A stretch of 64,000 nucleotides of DNA. It comes from Pieris napi (lineage: Eukaryota > Arthropoda > Insecta > Lepidoptera > Pieridae). The position numbers and the translations under genes are program-made. The DNA lies in NCBI RefSeq assembly GCF_905475465.1, contig NC_062236.1, forward strand, positions 2,490,001 to 2,554,000, in the 5' to 3' direction. The notes below the pieces were generated by a model, which saw only the letters and a program-made list of their open reading frames with translations, was not told the origin of the DNA and searched no databases. Every line of letters starts with the position of its first letter. Position 1 is the first letter of the stretch. Shown here one piece after another: positions 33,871 to 45,879 of the stretch.

Positions 33871-35701
33871 AGATCCCGCTGCAGGATTGGTGCGCTCATC
33901 GACTATTTGTTTAAAACCAAATTTTTATGTTTATTTATAATTAAGAGTATATATATTTACTAGGGTGCCTATCAAAATTTGGCCGCCATTATTTTTAATT
34001 AAATTATTTTTAATTGATTTTTGGTAAAAAATTTCGTTCATGTATTATTTAAATAAAATAACGTCTACATCACGGTAATTCATATGAAGATTCTAAAAAA
34101 CCACGGGTGCCGTTGCGCACCTGGCCGCACCTCTTTGCAGCCAAGTGTAAACAGGTATGATTTCGATAAATTTATACGTTTTTAACCTATTTTTATTAAT
34201 TATATGTCAAATTGAAGCTAATTTTTTTCTATTAATTATCATATAAAGTTGCTTAATTAAATCTGGCCGCAAATAAGGGCTACTGGCTGTTAAAGATAAT
34301 AAATATTTAAGGTAGAGTGAAAGAGAGTTAGCGCGTAACATCATTTGTCAGACGAGGACAGCGATTGTCGGCTAAGCGACGCTTTTAAGCCATTGCGCAT
34401 GCGTCGAATGTCAGTGTTCTCAAACTGAATACAGTAGAAGCTCGTTAAGTCGAACCTCGATAAGTCAAAAACCTCCAAATCTCGAAAAAATGTTTTGTTC
34501 CCTTCCCTTAAAACACCAAAACCTCCATTACTTGAAATCTTGACCCTCTGTTAATCGAAATAATCACCGAGTCCCTACAAGCCATTTTGGTACATATTTT
34601 TTGGCGTCTCCCTTGATGTTCGACTTATAGAGGTTCTACTGATGATAGATGCAACATTTTTATTCTAACATAAAAAACCACGCTGTTTTGGAGTTCGTAA
34701 TAAACAACGTTTTATATTTACATTGTTATTTTATTTGTGCATCTAAAAATTATTATATTAATTAATGTAAAATAAAATTGATAAAGATGAAGTCGTGTTT
34801 TTTGTGTAACGAAAAAAGCAATGTACTCGACTTTAATAATGTATCATTCCAAAAGTGCTCGCTAATGTTATTGTTTCGTCGTAAAAAAAAATATAAACCT
34901 CAAAATTTATTATCATTTTAAAAAACCATTTAATATCATTAATATCTAATAGAGATATAATATTTAAGTTTGAATAATTCAAATAATTTGTAATTGGATT
35001 ATTGCTTCATCAAAATGTTCAACAAATTGCTAACTAGACCGTCGATATTATATCAAATCAATATTAATTTTTTGTTGCAATTTTTAAATATGTCATTTTG
35101 AAAAAAATTACATATTTTTTATAAGTCGTCTCTATTACTCCCCGGTGGTTGAGAACACTAACGTTCGACGCATGCGCAATGGCTTAAAAGCGTCGCTTAG
35201 CCGACAATCGCTGTCCTCGTCTGACAAATGATGCTACGCGCTAACTCTCTTTCACTCTACCTTAAATATTTATTATCTTTAACAGCCAGTAGCCCTTATT
35301 TGCGGCCAGATTTAATTAAGCAACTTTATGAGATAATTAATAGAAAAAAATTAGCTTCAATTTGACATATAATTCATAAAAATAGGTTATAAACGTATAA
35401 ATTTATCGAAATCATACCTGTTTACACCTGGCTGCAAAGAGGTGCGGCCAGATGCGCAACGGCACCCGTGATTTTTTAGAATCTTCATATTAATTACCGT
35501 GATGTAGACGTTATTTTATTTAAATAATAAATGAACGAAATTTTTTACCAAAAATCAATTAAAAATAATTTAATTAAAAATAATTGCGGCCAAATTTTGA
35601 TAGGCACCCTAGTACATATATATTCTCTTAATTATAAATAAACATAAAAATTTGGTTTTAAACAAATAGTCGATGAGCGCACCAATCCTGCAGCGGGATC
35701 T
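33871..35701. mobile_element. Foldback DNA element with 553-bp inverted arms
   Basis: The left arm 33871-34423 begins AGATCCCGCTGCAGGATTGG. The right arm 35149-35701 is its reverse complement, ending CCAATCCTGCAGCGGGATCT. Both arms are 553 bp and nearly identical by eye over their whole length, including the inner 'agcgacgcttttaagccattgcgcatgcgtcga' stretch. Arm identity this high suggests a recent insertion or gene conversion. No transposase frame is visible in the 725-bp centre (34424-35148), so it is non-autonomous. A clear target-site duplication was not found. The arms could pair into a cruciform or a long RNA hairpin if transcribed. Confidence 0.85.
34432..34641. mobile_element. pogo/Tigger-like MITE, 210 bp, nested in the foldback element
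   Basis: The left end is CAGTAGAAGCTCGTTAAGTC and the right end the near-complement GACTTATAGAGGTTCTACTG. Termini of the CAGTNGAACCTCTATAA type are typical of the pogo/Tigger branch of Tc1/mariner. The interior has repeated short blocks (aaaacctcca, aaacctccat). The left flank is TA; the right flank is not a clean TA. Confidence 0.65.
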
Positions 35702-37593
35702 TAGACCAATATCTTGCCCATAGACATAACTATTTGCTATTCATACTGGTGAACATAAACTCTAAAATTGCTGTTTTAGCGTCTTGTTTTTATACACTTT
35801 TGGCTATGTAAACTTAATTTATAAATAATTCATAATACATATATGATATAGGAAGATTGCAATTTCGAAAGTGAAAGTCATTATTTGCTGCTAAATAAAG
35901 ATTGCTGCAGCGCACGAACAAAGGCTCTATCATGTGGATGTAGATCTATTCAACTTCTTGACACTACCAGCCTAGTGAGAAGATTGAAAAGAACGAAATC
36001 ATTTGAATTAGCGTTAGTATACTTTAGTGTTAAGCGCTAACCCGGTAAGGGAAAGAATAGAACACAAGACCAGAGAGTCTTCCCATAATAATTAATAAGG
36101 ACTGTAAGGAGTATTATTGGACACTGTCTTATAATTAATATCCTTATTAGTAAATTACTTATTAGTCTTAAGTTAGGCTAGGTAGTAATTTTCAATGATG
36201 TCTCAGTGAGGCAATATATCAAAATAAAAAAAATTGCTGCTAGATTTAGCTAGATTGCGAATTGCTATTACAGTGTTATTATTAAGAGTAAAGTCTACTA
36301 TTAAAACGTGTATGAAAACTCGGAACGATATTGCCAATGGTATTTGTTGTCTATTTCTACACGAAGGTTTTGTGTAGGTTAGAGAATAATTATTATAATA
36401 ATATTACTACATCGGATAGTTAATGGTAAAATAAATAAAGAAATGTTCTTATATGCAATAATACACGGCGAAGTTTGAATCTGATTTAAAAATGTTAACA
36501 CAACATTAACAGAAATATAAACAGCGTATGTAGAAAAATCTGTATACGTTAATTTGCTTCCGTAATCATTGCATTCCTGTATGAACTTCAACAGTCTTAC
36601 TGCGTAGTGAAGAAACCGTTTTTCCATTAAACAATACTCGTTCCTTTGTTCTCGCGACCTAAAAGATCTAAAAGCTTCCTTAGTAATTGGTTAGATGTAG
36701 ATTACATAGAAAAAAATTAGTGATGACTTCTTAATGTCACATCGAACATTATATCAAGGTATTAAACAATTAGTCTGTACGAGCCAAGGCTGTACATTTT
36801 CCTCATTCAGGGTTTTATTAGTTTTATAGGCGTGGCGATTACCTAAATCGTTGGAGTTACGCCTTAAGAGTTTAGCCACTCTCTTCTACATTTACATTAC
36901 ATTAATTAAGCATTCGTTTTATTGCAATTAGCATTTAATTTAAAGCATCCTGCTGACCCAAGATCAAAGTCCAAGCCTTTGCATTTATGTCATTAGCTTA
37001 TTTTAATCTGTGTCCTAATAAATAATTGAATAAACTTACCGTGTGGGTGAGAATACAAAATGAAACGCAACGATTGTGCGCTTCGTTAGATTGTGATTGG
37101 CCAATTCTCAAGTTGTCATTAATATGCATTGACATATGACATGATACGTGATGACACATCTGTTTGTCAAACGTCACCTGCGTCATTCATTTTACATTCT
37201 CACTACTTGTTTTATTCAAATAAGACTATTTTAGTATATTTTATATGTTTTCTAGATCTATTCTTAATATAAGCTTTTTTTCTATTTATGACAAGTGTAT
37301 ATTAAAAGGTTTTTACGTAAAATAATTTCAATAAATTACCCTACCTAAATATAGTCTTAATCTTAAATATTGCAAAGTATGAATTACCTAACAAAACTTT
37401 TAAACACTGAACGTTGTATAGACTGTAAAACGCCAAAGCAATTCGGTTTACGCAAGTGATATCCAGGAATTAACCTCGATTTTTTGTAAATTACCAAACA
37501 TCGAATCCGATCAAAATAGTTTGATTTCGTAATATATCTGAAGATTCAACATTGCTCAGATTTTGCTTGTAATATATTGTACTAAAACTTACC
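35702..37593. other. AT-rich non-coding DNA, probable intron
   Basis: No coding exon, RNA gene or recognisable transposon was found in this stretch. Open frames here are short and AT-driven. Confidence 0.5.
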
Positions 37594-38562
37594 AGTTAAA
37601 CGGTGTTTAAAGTGAATCACAAAGGACTTTCTCATCATCGAGGACATTCAAGATATATGCTCCTAAAGTCACTGTTTTATTTTGTGTACATTTAATTATC
37701 ACTAGGATTGAACGATATAAATAATAGTGCAGTATAAAAAATATATTAAAAAGAAAAACGAGTCTTGGTACAATATGTTTAAATAGATTTTGAAATTGTA
37801 GAACCAAGAATAAACAAAAATTAATCGCAAAACTCGAAGGCGGCTGCACCAATTTGATTAAGTTATTCCTTTAACTCTGAGGAAGGTTTTTATATAGGTT
37901 TGAAAAATAAAAGTATTGTTTAGTTCTTAAATTTTTATTCCTGAAAAGCAAACAGCAGCAACAATGGTCCATATGTTGGTATGTAGCTACTAAAAAGAAA
38001 GGCTAAGTAAAAAAATGCGAAATGAAGTGTCAGAGTGAAACGCGGGGTCAGCTTGTTTGAAATAATTATAAAACTGTCCTAGTTGTTATTTTTTAGTAAT
38101 CTTACAGCTATGTGTATATATGTATATTATAAAACACAACACTTAGACAATATACAAATCCAAAACAGATTTCATTGATAAACAATATATGTAACATAAC
38201 TGTTTTATGAAACAGAAAACATAATAAACAAAAAGAAAAAAATATCAACGGAACTGATGCTTCCCTAACTTTACTGCAAATTGAAATGAACGCACTTTTT
38301 TTATTTTTTTTTATATATAATAGGGGGGCAAACGAGCTTGCGGGACGACCAAAAAGGGCAGTCCACGCAGCCCATAGACACCCATTTTTAGCCCACGCAC
38401 CCAGCGTTGCCGGCCTTTGAGGGAGGAGTAGGCTCGTTTTTTAAAAATTTGGAGTTAAATGTACACAAAACAAAACAGTGACTTTAGGAGCATATACCTA
38501 TCTTGAATGTCCTCGATGATGAGAAAGTCATATATATGATTCACTTAAAAAACCGTTTAACT
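37594..38562. repeat. Inverted repeat pair enclosing about 760 bp
   Basis: The block 37594-37695 (agttaaacggtgtttaaagtgaatca ... ctcctaaagtcactgttttattttgtgtacatttaa) recurs in reverse complement at 38455-38562. Both share 'tcatcatcgaggacattcaaga'. This could be one element with about 105-bp inverted ends or two opposite insertions. The interior carries a LINE-tail-like piece at 38290-38430. Confidence 0.7.
38290..38435 (-). mobile_element. LINE 3'-end fragment, diverged subfamily
   Basis: 'aggggggcaaacgagcttgcgggacgaccaaaaagggcagtc ... cccagcgttgccggcctttgagggaggagtaggctc' is related in layout to the antisense LINE ends elsewhere in the window but belongs to a distinct subfamily. Confidence 0.5.
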
Positions 38563-38624
38563 TTTGTCCGTTATATGTCCGCATTTGAATATGTGAAAGA
38601 CAACAGTTGAGTTGAATAAGTTTA

Positions 38625-38825
38625 ATCATCAGACGTCGAGGCAGAATTCCACCCGTATCACCTGGACGTCCGTCGTTTCACTTTTCGCAATATCTGGACC
38701 ACGCACCACCAATATGTGGAACCAGGTGCCCACTGAAGTATTTCCGAATCAATTCGACTCAGGGTCCTTCAAGAAAAAACGTACATATTCTTGAAACACT
38801 GCGAGCCCTCTGGCAATGTGAACTT
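38625..38825 (+). mobile_element. CR1-like LINE ORF2 C-terminal fragment
   Basis: On the plus strand the segment encodes PRTTNMWNQVPTEVFPNQFD then SGSFKKK, nearly the same as the fragment on the minus strand at 42737-43030. A frameshift upstream breaks the 'FHPYHLDVRRSTT' part. 5'- and 3'-truncated. Confidence 0.7.
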
Positions 38826-41225
38826 AATATAAGATCAGGTCAGCTAAATAAATGCGAAATCTGTTTCAAAGAATTATCGCGAAATCGCATAAATTATTCA
38901 AAATCGAGACGTTTTAGTATTACCACAGACTTGCAAATTAAGCAGAAAATCTCAGAGCCGACAATAAATTAGCAAATAGGTATGTATTGCACAGAAATAA
39001 ATCATTGTTTAAAATAGAACGGTTTATAATTTTACAGTCGTTTCGCCGAAGTTAACACATGACCGGACGCATAATAATCGATGTCTGGTTTACCTCAAAA
39101 TTATATTTGAGGTTAGATAATAAAATAACTGGCACATTTATTAAAAATTAAATTGGCTTAAACACGTTGGTTCAAAATATGAATTGATTTTGACTAGGTT
39201 TTTCTGTAAAGCACTTGTAATTGAGCTTTTTTATGTACTGAGAAATTCAGCCCAAGGAATTTGGTTTTCTATGCATTTCATTTAATACCTAAAATCTAAT
39301 TTAATGGAAAATAAATTGTATGTTAAACTTATTGGACATACGGACGGATCGAACCGTCAAAATCTCAATCGTTTGTGCCGTGAAATGTGATTTTTCTATT
39401 GTCATGTAAATTACAATTTGATGATTTGATAATTCAACTACTGATTTTAAATCGCACTCAAAAGTAATATCATTGTAACATCGACAACCTTACCTAGTCG
39501 CGTAAACAAAAGACAGTTGCAATATACATTTATTATGACATAGAAGTTTGAAAAATCACATCAAAGAATGTACCTAATCATTATGTCATCAACTGTCAAC
39601 TATAAAGGTTAGGGGCGCGGGCACAGGCCGTAATCACAGCTGGAGCCTTCCGCGTAGCTTCTCACACGACGACAAATGACTTAATGCTTCTTTAAAAACG
39701 ATAAAATGTTTGTAGTAATACATACTGCCGTTACATAGTAGTTAGTAATGAGCTTTTCTTTTCCTGTAATGGCTTAGGGCTTATTGAAATTATTACATTT
39801 TTGAAGTGAAACTTCTTTAGGCGCATGAGGGAAAATTTTTAGGAAAACGTCACGAAGATGTGCAGCGAAGAAAAGGGAGAGAGTGATTGAGACCGATTGA
39901 GAGAGAGTGAGAAGGGCAAATTACCTAATAGAAATTCTATTTTTAAAAATAAAATTTCGAAAAGAGAATTTATGACATAGTATTTTATGTAAAATAATTT
40001 ATTGAAATCGTCAATGAAAATGCCACTTGTTTTTTTATCGAAGAAATAAATAAGAAAATATATATAATTTGTATTAATTTTCGACACTTAATATTTTAAT
40101 GACAATTAAATTAATTAAATTCCTAACATATCTTCCTTTTTCCCTTCCTCTCCTCTGCTTTCCCAGTCTCGGAAATCATGTATAAATATGAACAAGACTT
40201 AAAAATTAGTTTGCCAAAGAAGTTTCACTTCTGACATGTGTACTTTGTAAGCACGTACTTTTTTAAATTACTGTACCAAATTATTTTTTTGGTTAATATT
40301 ATAGCTTGAAAGAAACATTCACAACTTCGAAAGTAGAGTACAAATCAAATCTCCATTATTTGCGGAAAGGTAAATATAAACAATAGATTGTTCAAAACAA
40401 TGTTCGAAATTAAACAATGAATTAATAATTAGCTGTGATTAAAACAAGGAATTGTTTTACGCAATTATTACTAAGTAATGCTGTATTTCGTAAAATCGAA
40501 TGTATGAGAAACGAGATACCCATTGTTTGTTTTATTCGGGAATTGTAATTAAGCTGATGAAATACTATTTTAATCGACTTAAAAATAGCAGAAGGTTTTT
40601 AATTATTAATCTTTTGATTCAAGACTGTATTGAATTTGAATTATACATTTATATATTAACTCTAAGTTCAATGTTTTTTCACAATTTTTGTCACAAGTCG
40701 TTCAATCACTTTTATAATTGATTTAATATACTATAAAATTATAAATTACAGAACGCACGCGGCAATAAGAATTTCAATAGTTTCGAATTTATCGTAATAA
40801 TAATTTATTTGCAAGAATATGGTACAATCTAATGTTCACATATTCTGCCACACATAATGGCGTGCTAATTTGTCTTAAAAGGAATTTTTCATAGAAGTTA
40901 CATACATTATGAGTCATATCGTTATAGTAAATTCTTATATTACTTTATCACTACATCATCACATTATTAAAATATATTATTACGTTATCACATTAATATT
41001 AAATATAATGTTTTACTACTTAAATTTGAAAAATGTGTTGTGGACTGTAGCGATATCCAATGTGATAGGTACAATCGGGTCGGTACATAGCTCTCTTAGA
41101 TACTTTAATAAATAACGATCTTTTTACATAGAACCTCCAAAAACAATTTTATATACGAGAACTTGTACTTGTATAGTTGTATAGTTAACCTTCCGTTTAT
41201 TGTACTTACCTAATAATCTTTCCAG
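38826..41225. other. Non-coding DNA upstream of the echinus-type exon
   Basis: AT-rich sequence with a small CG-rich patch at about 39610-39670 (ggggcgcgggcacaggccg, ccttccgcgtagc). No exon is supported. The splice acceptor TTTCCAG at 41219-41225 ends this region. Confidence 0.45.
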
Positions 41226-41439
41226 ATTTACGATGTATCAATCAAGGGAAAATTCCTGACTGAATACAAAGATGGCGACAACAATGTCTGCGCCCGCGCA
41301 CGATCATTACATCCACGACGGAGAGCTGAGACCTCAGCACTCTCGTGACAATTCCAGAGATTCAGGAATATTTCACACGACAAAAGGACTCTGGAATGCG
41401 CCAGGACTGAATAATTGTTTCCTCAACAGTGCTGTCCAG
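41226..41439 (+). CDS. ec: First coding exon of an inactive-type ubiquitin hydrolase (USP53/USP54, echinus-like)
   Basis: Only the start of the gene is in the window. A good acceptor (TTTCCAG|ATTTACG) opens the exon, the ATG is at 41272, and 56 codons run in phase 0 to the donor CCAG|GTAAGG at 41439/41440. After a variable N-terminus rich in His/Asp/Arg the protein reads KGLWNAPGLNNCFLNSAVQ (residues 38-56), which is the Cys-box block of the USP53/USP54 family (GLxNxPGQNxCFLNSAVQ). Drosophila echinus, needed for interommatidial cell loss, is the insect member. The Cys of this box sits at NNCFLN. The expected next exon (VLWHLDIFRRS-like) was not found before 64000, so the following intron exceeds 22 kb. 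The name is by family resemblance of one exon. Confidence 0.75.
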
Positions 41440-42730
41440 GTAAGGATATATTTAGTACTACTTAATAAATGAAGGAATATATTATTATTTAAATTGCAAT
41501 ATATGTACATATGTATATACTTTTGCTAGATTGTAATATCAAATGATTGAATTAGTTTCAGCGCTTCTGTTTTTTTTTGCGAAAATACTATTAAAATTTA
41601 AATAATTTGCTTTGGATTTGCTTTATTAGTGTTTTATTTTTTTATAATATGTGTATGTGTAGCTGTAAGATTACTTATGAAGTAATATATAGATTAGAAG
41701 AATAAAAAAATAAAAAGTATTTCTTCACAATATGACGTCTTAGACGTTATCAAATTTAATGGAATCTGTAAATCGATTGAATGTGAATGTGTAAACAACG
41801 CAAGTGTTAGTAATTAAAAGTTGTGCCGATTAAAACTTTTTAAAAGATTGACATGGTTCATAATTAATAATATTTATTTATTTATTTACACAACATAAGT
41901 TATTAGGCGACAGGCGGCCTTATCCATCACTATAAGCACTAATTGTTTAATTAAATGAATACATAACAAGTTTTTTCAACAGCTTCCAACTTAAATCTCA
42001 ACAGAAATTTAAATCTTATAAAAAATGTGACAGCTTTTGATATCTTTCAACGAGACTTTGTGCTTTGAGATTATGGCTTACGTAAATCGGATAATAAATG
42101 ACAGTTATTTATTTTAACGACATGTTTTTGGAGTCTTTTTAAAAGTTACGTCGCAATGGAATACATTTTGTATTATCTATAAAAATAAGTAGCTATTAAA
42201 GATATTGTGACTTGTCTATAATGTGTTGAGTAAAATATATACTATTTCTCTTTTAAAACACTTATTTGAAGTACTACGTCGACTAAGGCAACCAGTTATA
42301 GGCCACCATTATCGGTCTGTACTATTCATTGTGTTAACCAATTGAAATGTGAAATTGTAAAAAATATGTTTATATGTTGAAAGGACGTACATATTTTAGT
42401 AAAAACTTAATTTGCCTTATCAAAGTTACACAGCTGCTTCACGAAGGTGTTTTTTTTAAATATTTTAATACATCTGCAATCAGCCTCTTGGCTTTTATCA
42501 GATTTTATGAAACGATGGCATTTAGGGAACGCAAATCCAATAAATTTTATTTCCCTCCGTAATACGAAAACTATGAGACTGCGACAAGTTTCTCCCTTCT
42601 TAGCCGATACACACACAGTCCGTCGTTTCCAAGAGGCCCGAAGCTAGGTTGAGGTTGGTGTTGAAGTCTCCTTTTGTATTGTTCGGTTGATCTTTTAATG
42701 TCTTCCTCGACAGTGGCAATTCCCAAATTT
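41440..42730. other. Intronic non-coding DNA
   Basis: Presumed intron after the echinus-like exon. At 41875-41945 'aggcgacaggcggccttatcc' is the antisense of a common insect LINE 3' end, the same family as 52905-52985. Nothing else is recognised. Confidence 0.5.
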
Positions 42731-43035
42731 TTTTTTTATAAAACGGGGGGCAAACGGGCAGGAGGCTCACCTGATGTTAAGTGATACCGCCGCTCATGGA
42801 CACTCTCAATGCCAGAGGGCTTGCGAGTGCGTTGCCGGCGTTTTAAGAATTGGTACGCTCTTTTCTTGAAGGACCCTAAGTCGAATTGGTTCGGAAATAC
42901 TTCAGTGGGCAGCTGGTTCCACATAGTGGTGGTGCGCGGCAAAAACTGCCTTGAAAAACACTCAGTTGTGGAACGGCGGACGTCGAGGTGATACGGGTGG
43001 AATTTTGTATTCTGTCTCGACGTCCGATGATGAAA
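42731..43035 (-). mobile_element. CR1-like LINE: intact C-terminal part of ORF2
   Basis: On the minus strand one frame stays open from about 43030 to the stop near 42737. In order it reads FHPYHLDVRRSTTECFSRQF, LPRTTTMWNQLPTEVFPNQF, FKKRAYQFLKRRQR and ends HLTSGEPPARLPPVL. The HPYHLD...RTTxxWNxLPxxVFPxxF...FKxxxxxxL pattern is the C-terminal end of CR1/L2-type reverse-transcriptase proteins. It explains the antisense 'gcaggaggctcacctgatgttaagtgat' repeats seen five times in this window. The 5' part is missing. Confidence 0.75.
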
Positions 43036-43814
43036 CTCAGCTGCAGGTAAAAATATATATGGATTTCAGCATTTCGTGTTAACCACGGCTCACCGCTCAC
43101 GAAGGTGTAGAATTATTGAATCCCGTCAAACATACGGGGAACTCAGTTTTATATACACAATTGTCATAATTATCACAAATATTAAGCTACCTTGTATCTG
43201 TATAATCACGAAATTTTACTACTATTCGCTTTTACTCATATCATAAGATTTAATTGTTAAAAGAAAAAACAATTTTTTACATTTTAACTTGACATATATT
43301 ATTTAATAGACGACCATAAATCACTACAGAGGTCATAGCTTTCCTTTATACTGTACGGTTAAGTGTTAGGTAAACAGTGGTCACTCTAAACAATATGTTT
43401 CATTCGTATCTTATAACGGTAGGTCTCATTTACTAACATGATATACCAATTGAAATCTTAACTTCATGGTAAGAGAGTTTAAAGTTCTTTCAAAGAATAA
43501 TGATGACACTAAGTTAGGGTCGGCCGATGACGTGACTTTTGTACCAAAGACGCTTTATTTTGATGTTTGACTGGTTGTTCGGTTTTTTAGTTGTTGATTT
43601 CTTATGTTAAATTAATTTTGAATCGTATGTTTTAGTCCCCTTAACAGAATGGTAAATAGTATATTTTAACTAAATTTAACGCGGTAAGCGGGTCACACTG
43701 ATTTCTAAAAAAATGAGTCGAGTTTTGTACGTAACGTAATAAATTCGTATTTATAAAGTTTTCCAAAATGTTTGAAACCCTCGCGTAAACCAAATTATGG
43801 CTTGGTTTTCAAAC

Positions 43815-44040
43815 TGAAAGACTAGGGTTATCCTACTGTTGCACCACTGCAACTCTCGACACTGTGTTTGTGAGTTCAAACCCAGAATTTGCTATGTGCA
43901 CATTCTGTAAATATGTATCGTGTAGACCTAAATCGACATTGTATGTAAGGCACAAAAGTCTGATCACCAACTTGCTCATAAAGCAATAAATTTATAGATA
44001 CCATCTAAGGCCTCCTATAAAGGATTGTAGCGCCACTGGA
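43815..44040 (+). mobile_element. tRNA-derived SINE, second family
   Basis: 'gactagggttatcctactgttgcaccactgcaactctcgacactgtgtttgtgagttcaaaccc' has a B-box-like end (gagttcaaaccc) and a body of the kind seen in lepidopteran SINEs. It differs from the family at 45589. Boundaries are approximate. Confidence 0.5.
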
Positions 44041-44084
44041 TTATTATTATTTTTATTTTTATTATAAGTAAAGTAAGTATTTAC

Positions 44085-44225
44085 AATTTTCTTAACCTGC
44101 ATAGTAATAATAGAAATTTATAACAAATGTAAAAAGTGTGATCCCTGTGGCAGTGAACATTTAAAGCTGGCAGCATTTCCTCGCTGTATTGCGATACTTA
44201 TTTATATTGAAGAAGTATTCCTATT
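44085..44225 (-). mobile_element. LINE 3' fragment ('IQRGNAASV' family)
   Basis: 'gatccctgtggcagtgaac ... gctggcagcatttcctcgctgtattgcgat' is antisense to a reading frame with IQRGNAAS, the same segment that is readable at 53985-54075. Another copy lies at 52245-52395. Only the extreme ORF2 end and 3' UTR are present. Confidence 0.65.
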
Positions 44226-45588
44226 ATTGTACAGTATTAACTTTGATGGTATGGACGTATTTATATAGTTTTGGCGATATGACAAATTTTAAGAATCACA
44301 AAAGACTTGAATATGTTTATAGTATATTTGTTTAACTTTTGAGATGTATATCACGCTCTGCGGAAGTTTAAAGTCTAATCTTATCTTTTTGTAACTTCAC
44401 ATTTCGACAAGTGTAACTTTTACTTGTTCTAAATTTAAAGATATAATCTCCACGAAATAAGTGATGAAATAATACTGTCACATACACACAGTTTGTTCAG
44501 TGTAATGTATTCATGTACAACAGCCGAACGTGCTGCCTCTGTTTATTTAAAAATTAAGGGGACCGTTATATAGATAAGTAATTCTTAATACATAGGTAGG
44601 TATATTCTGTGTATGTCCTGGACGTTAATAAAAAATACATTTTCAAAAACTTTACAAATATGAAATCAGTCACAATATAAAACCTATTTTCATAAGAACT
44701 GCATTGTTATAATAACCGTGTTCTTATTTCAAATATCGTTAGCTAACTACGAGTAACGAGAAAAAGTGTCGGAAATTCCAACGTAGTTCGAGGTTGATGA
44801 ATACGCTCCATTTTACATGCCCGTAATTACAAGTAAGACAAAAAGTTTGGTCGGCCATCGACATCGCGTAATAGCTTTGGGTTCCACTCCATAAAAAGTA
44901 GAACAAATCATTATTCGAAGAAGAGGAGACATACGAGGTTAATGCTGGCGATATTACGGTTCGGTACGGTCTACGTTTAATAATAATTTTCCAAGGACCT
45001 ATATAGAATTTCAACATGGAAAACGTAACAACCAAATTCATATTTGTTCTTTATAAGTTATCAATAATGATTTAAATCATACTATTAAAGTTAAATTCCG
45101 CAAAATATGTTACTACAAAATCTTATTACATGTGGTATTCCACATATTTTTCTCCACGCAAATTGCATGCAAATACCAGAATCATAATAAAATACAACAA
45201 TAGGCATGACTATCATTATTTTCTAGTTTCAAACCATAATATCTAGATCGACCTAAACCGTGAAAATTGCCCTAGACGCGTGAGGGCATTGCAAAAAATG
45301 TGGCACGCGTTAGGAATTCTAGAAAAAGGGAAAAATATTATGTTGAAGATTACTTTGATAGATTGCACATTGTAATGCCACGGACGGGTAGGTAATTTGC
45401 TGGTTTTTTGCTATGAAAATTTCTTGAACAAATATTGCTGCGTCTCTTATAAAACGTATGTTAATCTAAACGTATCAATACAATTTCAAGAAAGTGTTTT
45501 CTGTAACATATATATCTTATTTAAATGTATTTTTGACAATTGGACGAAAATTAGATATTTTAGTATACATATTTTAATGTTAGAGAAG
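44226..45588. other. Intronic non-coding DNA
   Basis: AT-rich. The 100-codon open frame on the minus strand at 44739-45041 has no recognisable domain and is treated as chance. Confidence 0.45.
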
Positions 45589-45770
45589 CAGTGATGGCCT
45601 AGTGGTTTCAGCGTGCGACTCTCATCCCTGAGTTCGTAGGTTCGATTCTGCTGTGCACCATGTGTCTTAAAATATGCGTATTCAACAAAGATTCAACTTT
45701 GGAGGACAACATCATGAGGAAACAGGCATTCTATAGAGTTTAGACTTAAAAAAGTTGCCGCTTTAAAAGG
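45589..45770 (+). mobile_element. tRNA-derived SINE
   Basis: It begins gcagtgatggcctagtggtttcagcg (A-box-like tggcctagtgg) and continues to a B box, gtaggttcgattctgc, then gtgcaccatgtg and a tail with 'catgaggaaac'. It is the same family as 10069-10290 (minus) and 54685-54890 (plus). Confidence 0.8.
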
Positions 45771-45879
45771 TGATAGAAGTAACTACTTAACTAGTAATTC
45801 TATACGAAACAACAATAATATCAGAATTATAAACTTCAAATCTTTAATTTCTATATAGTGTTAAGAATAAACTATCTAC

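Noticed and set aside
40500..41115. Open frames upstream of the echinus-like exon
   Set aside because: Leu/Ile/Tyr-rich products of AT-rich DNA with no domain or conserved motif.
44739..45041. 100-codon minus-strand open frame
   Set aside because: No domain, no promoter or splice context; treated as chance.
45589..45665. Possible tRNA gene from the A- and B-box-like motifs
   Set aside because: The same sequence recurs at 10069 and 54685 with a common non-tRNA tail, so it is a SINE. The cloverleaf arms do not pair convincingly.
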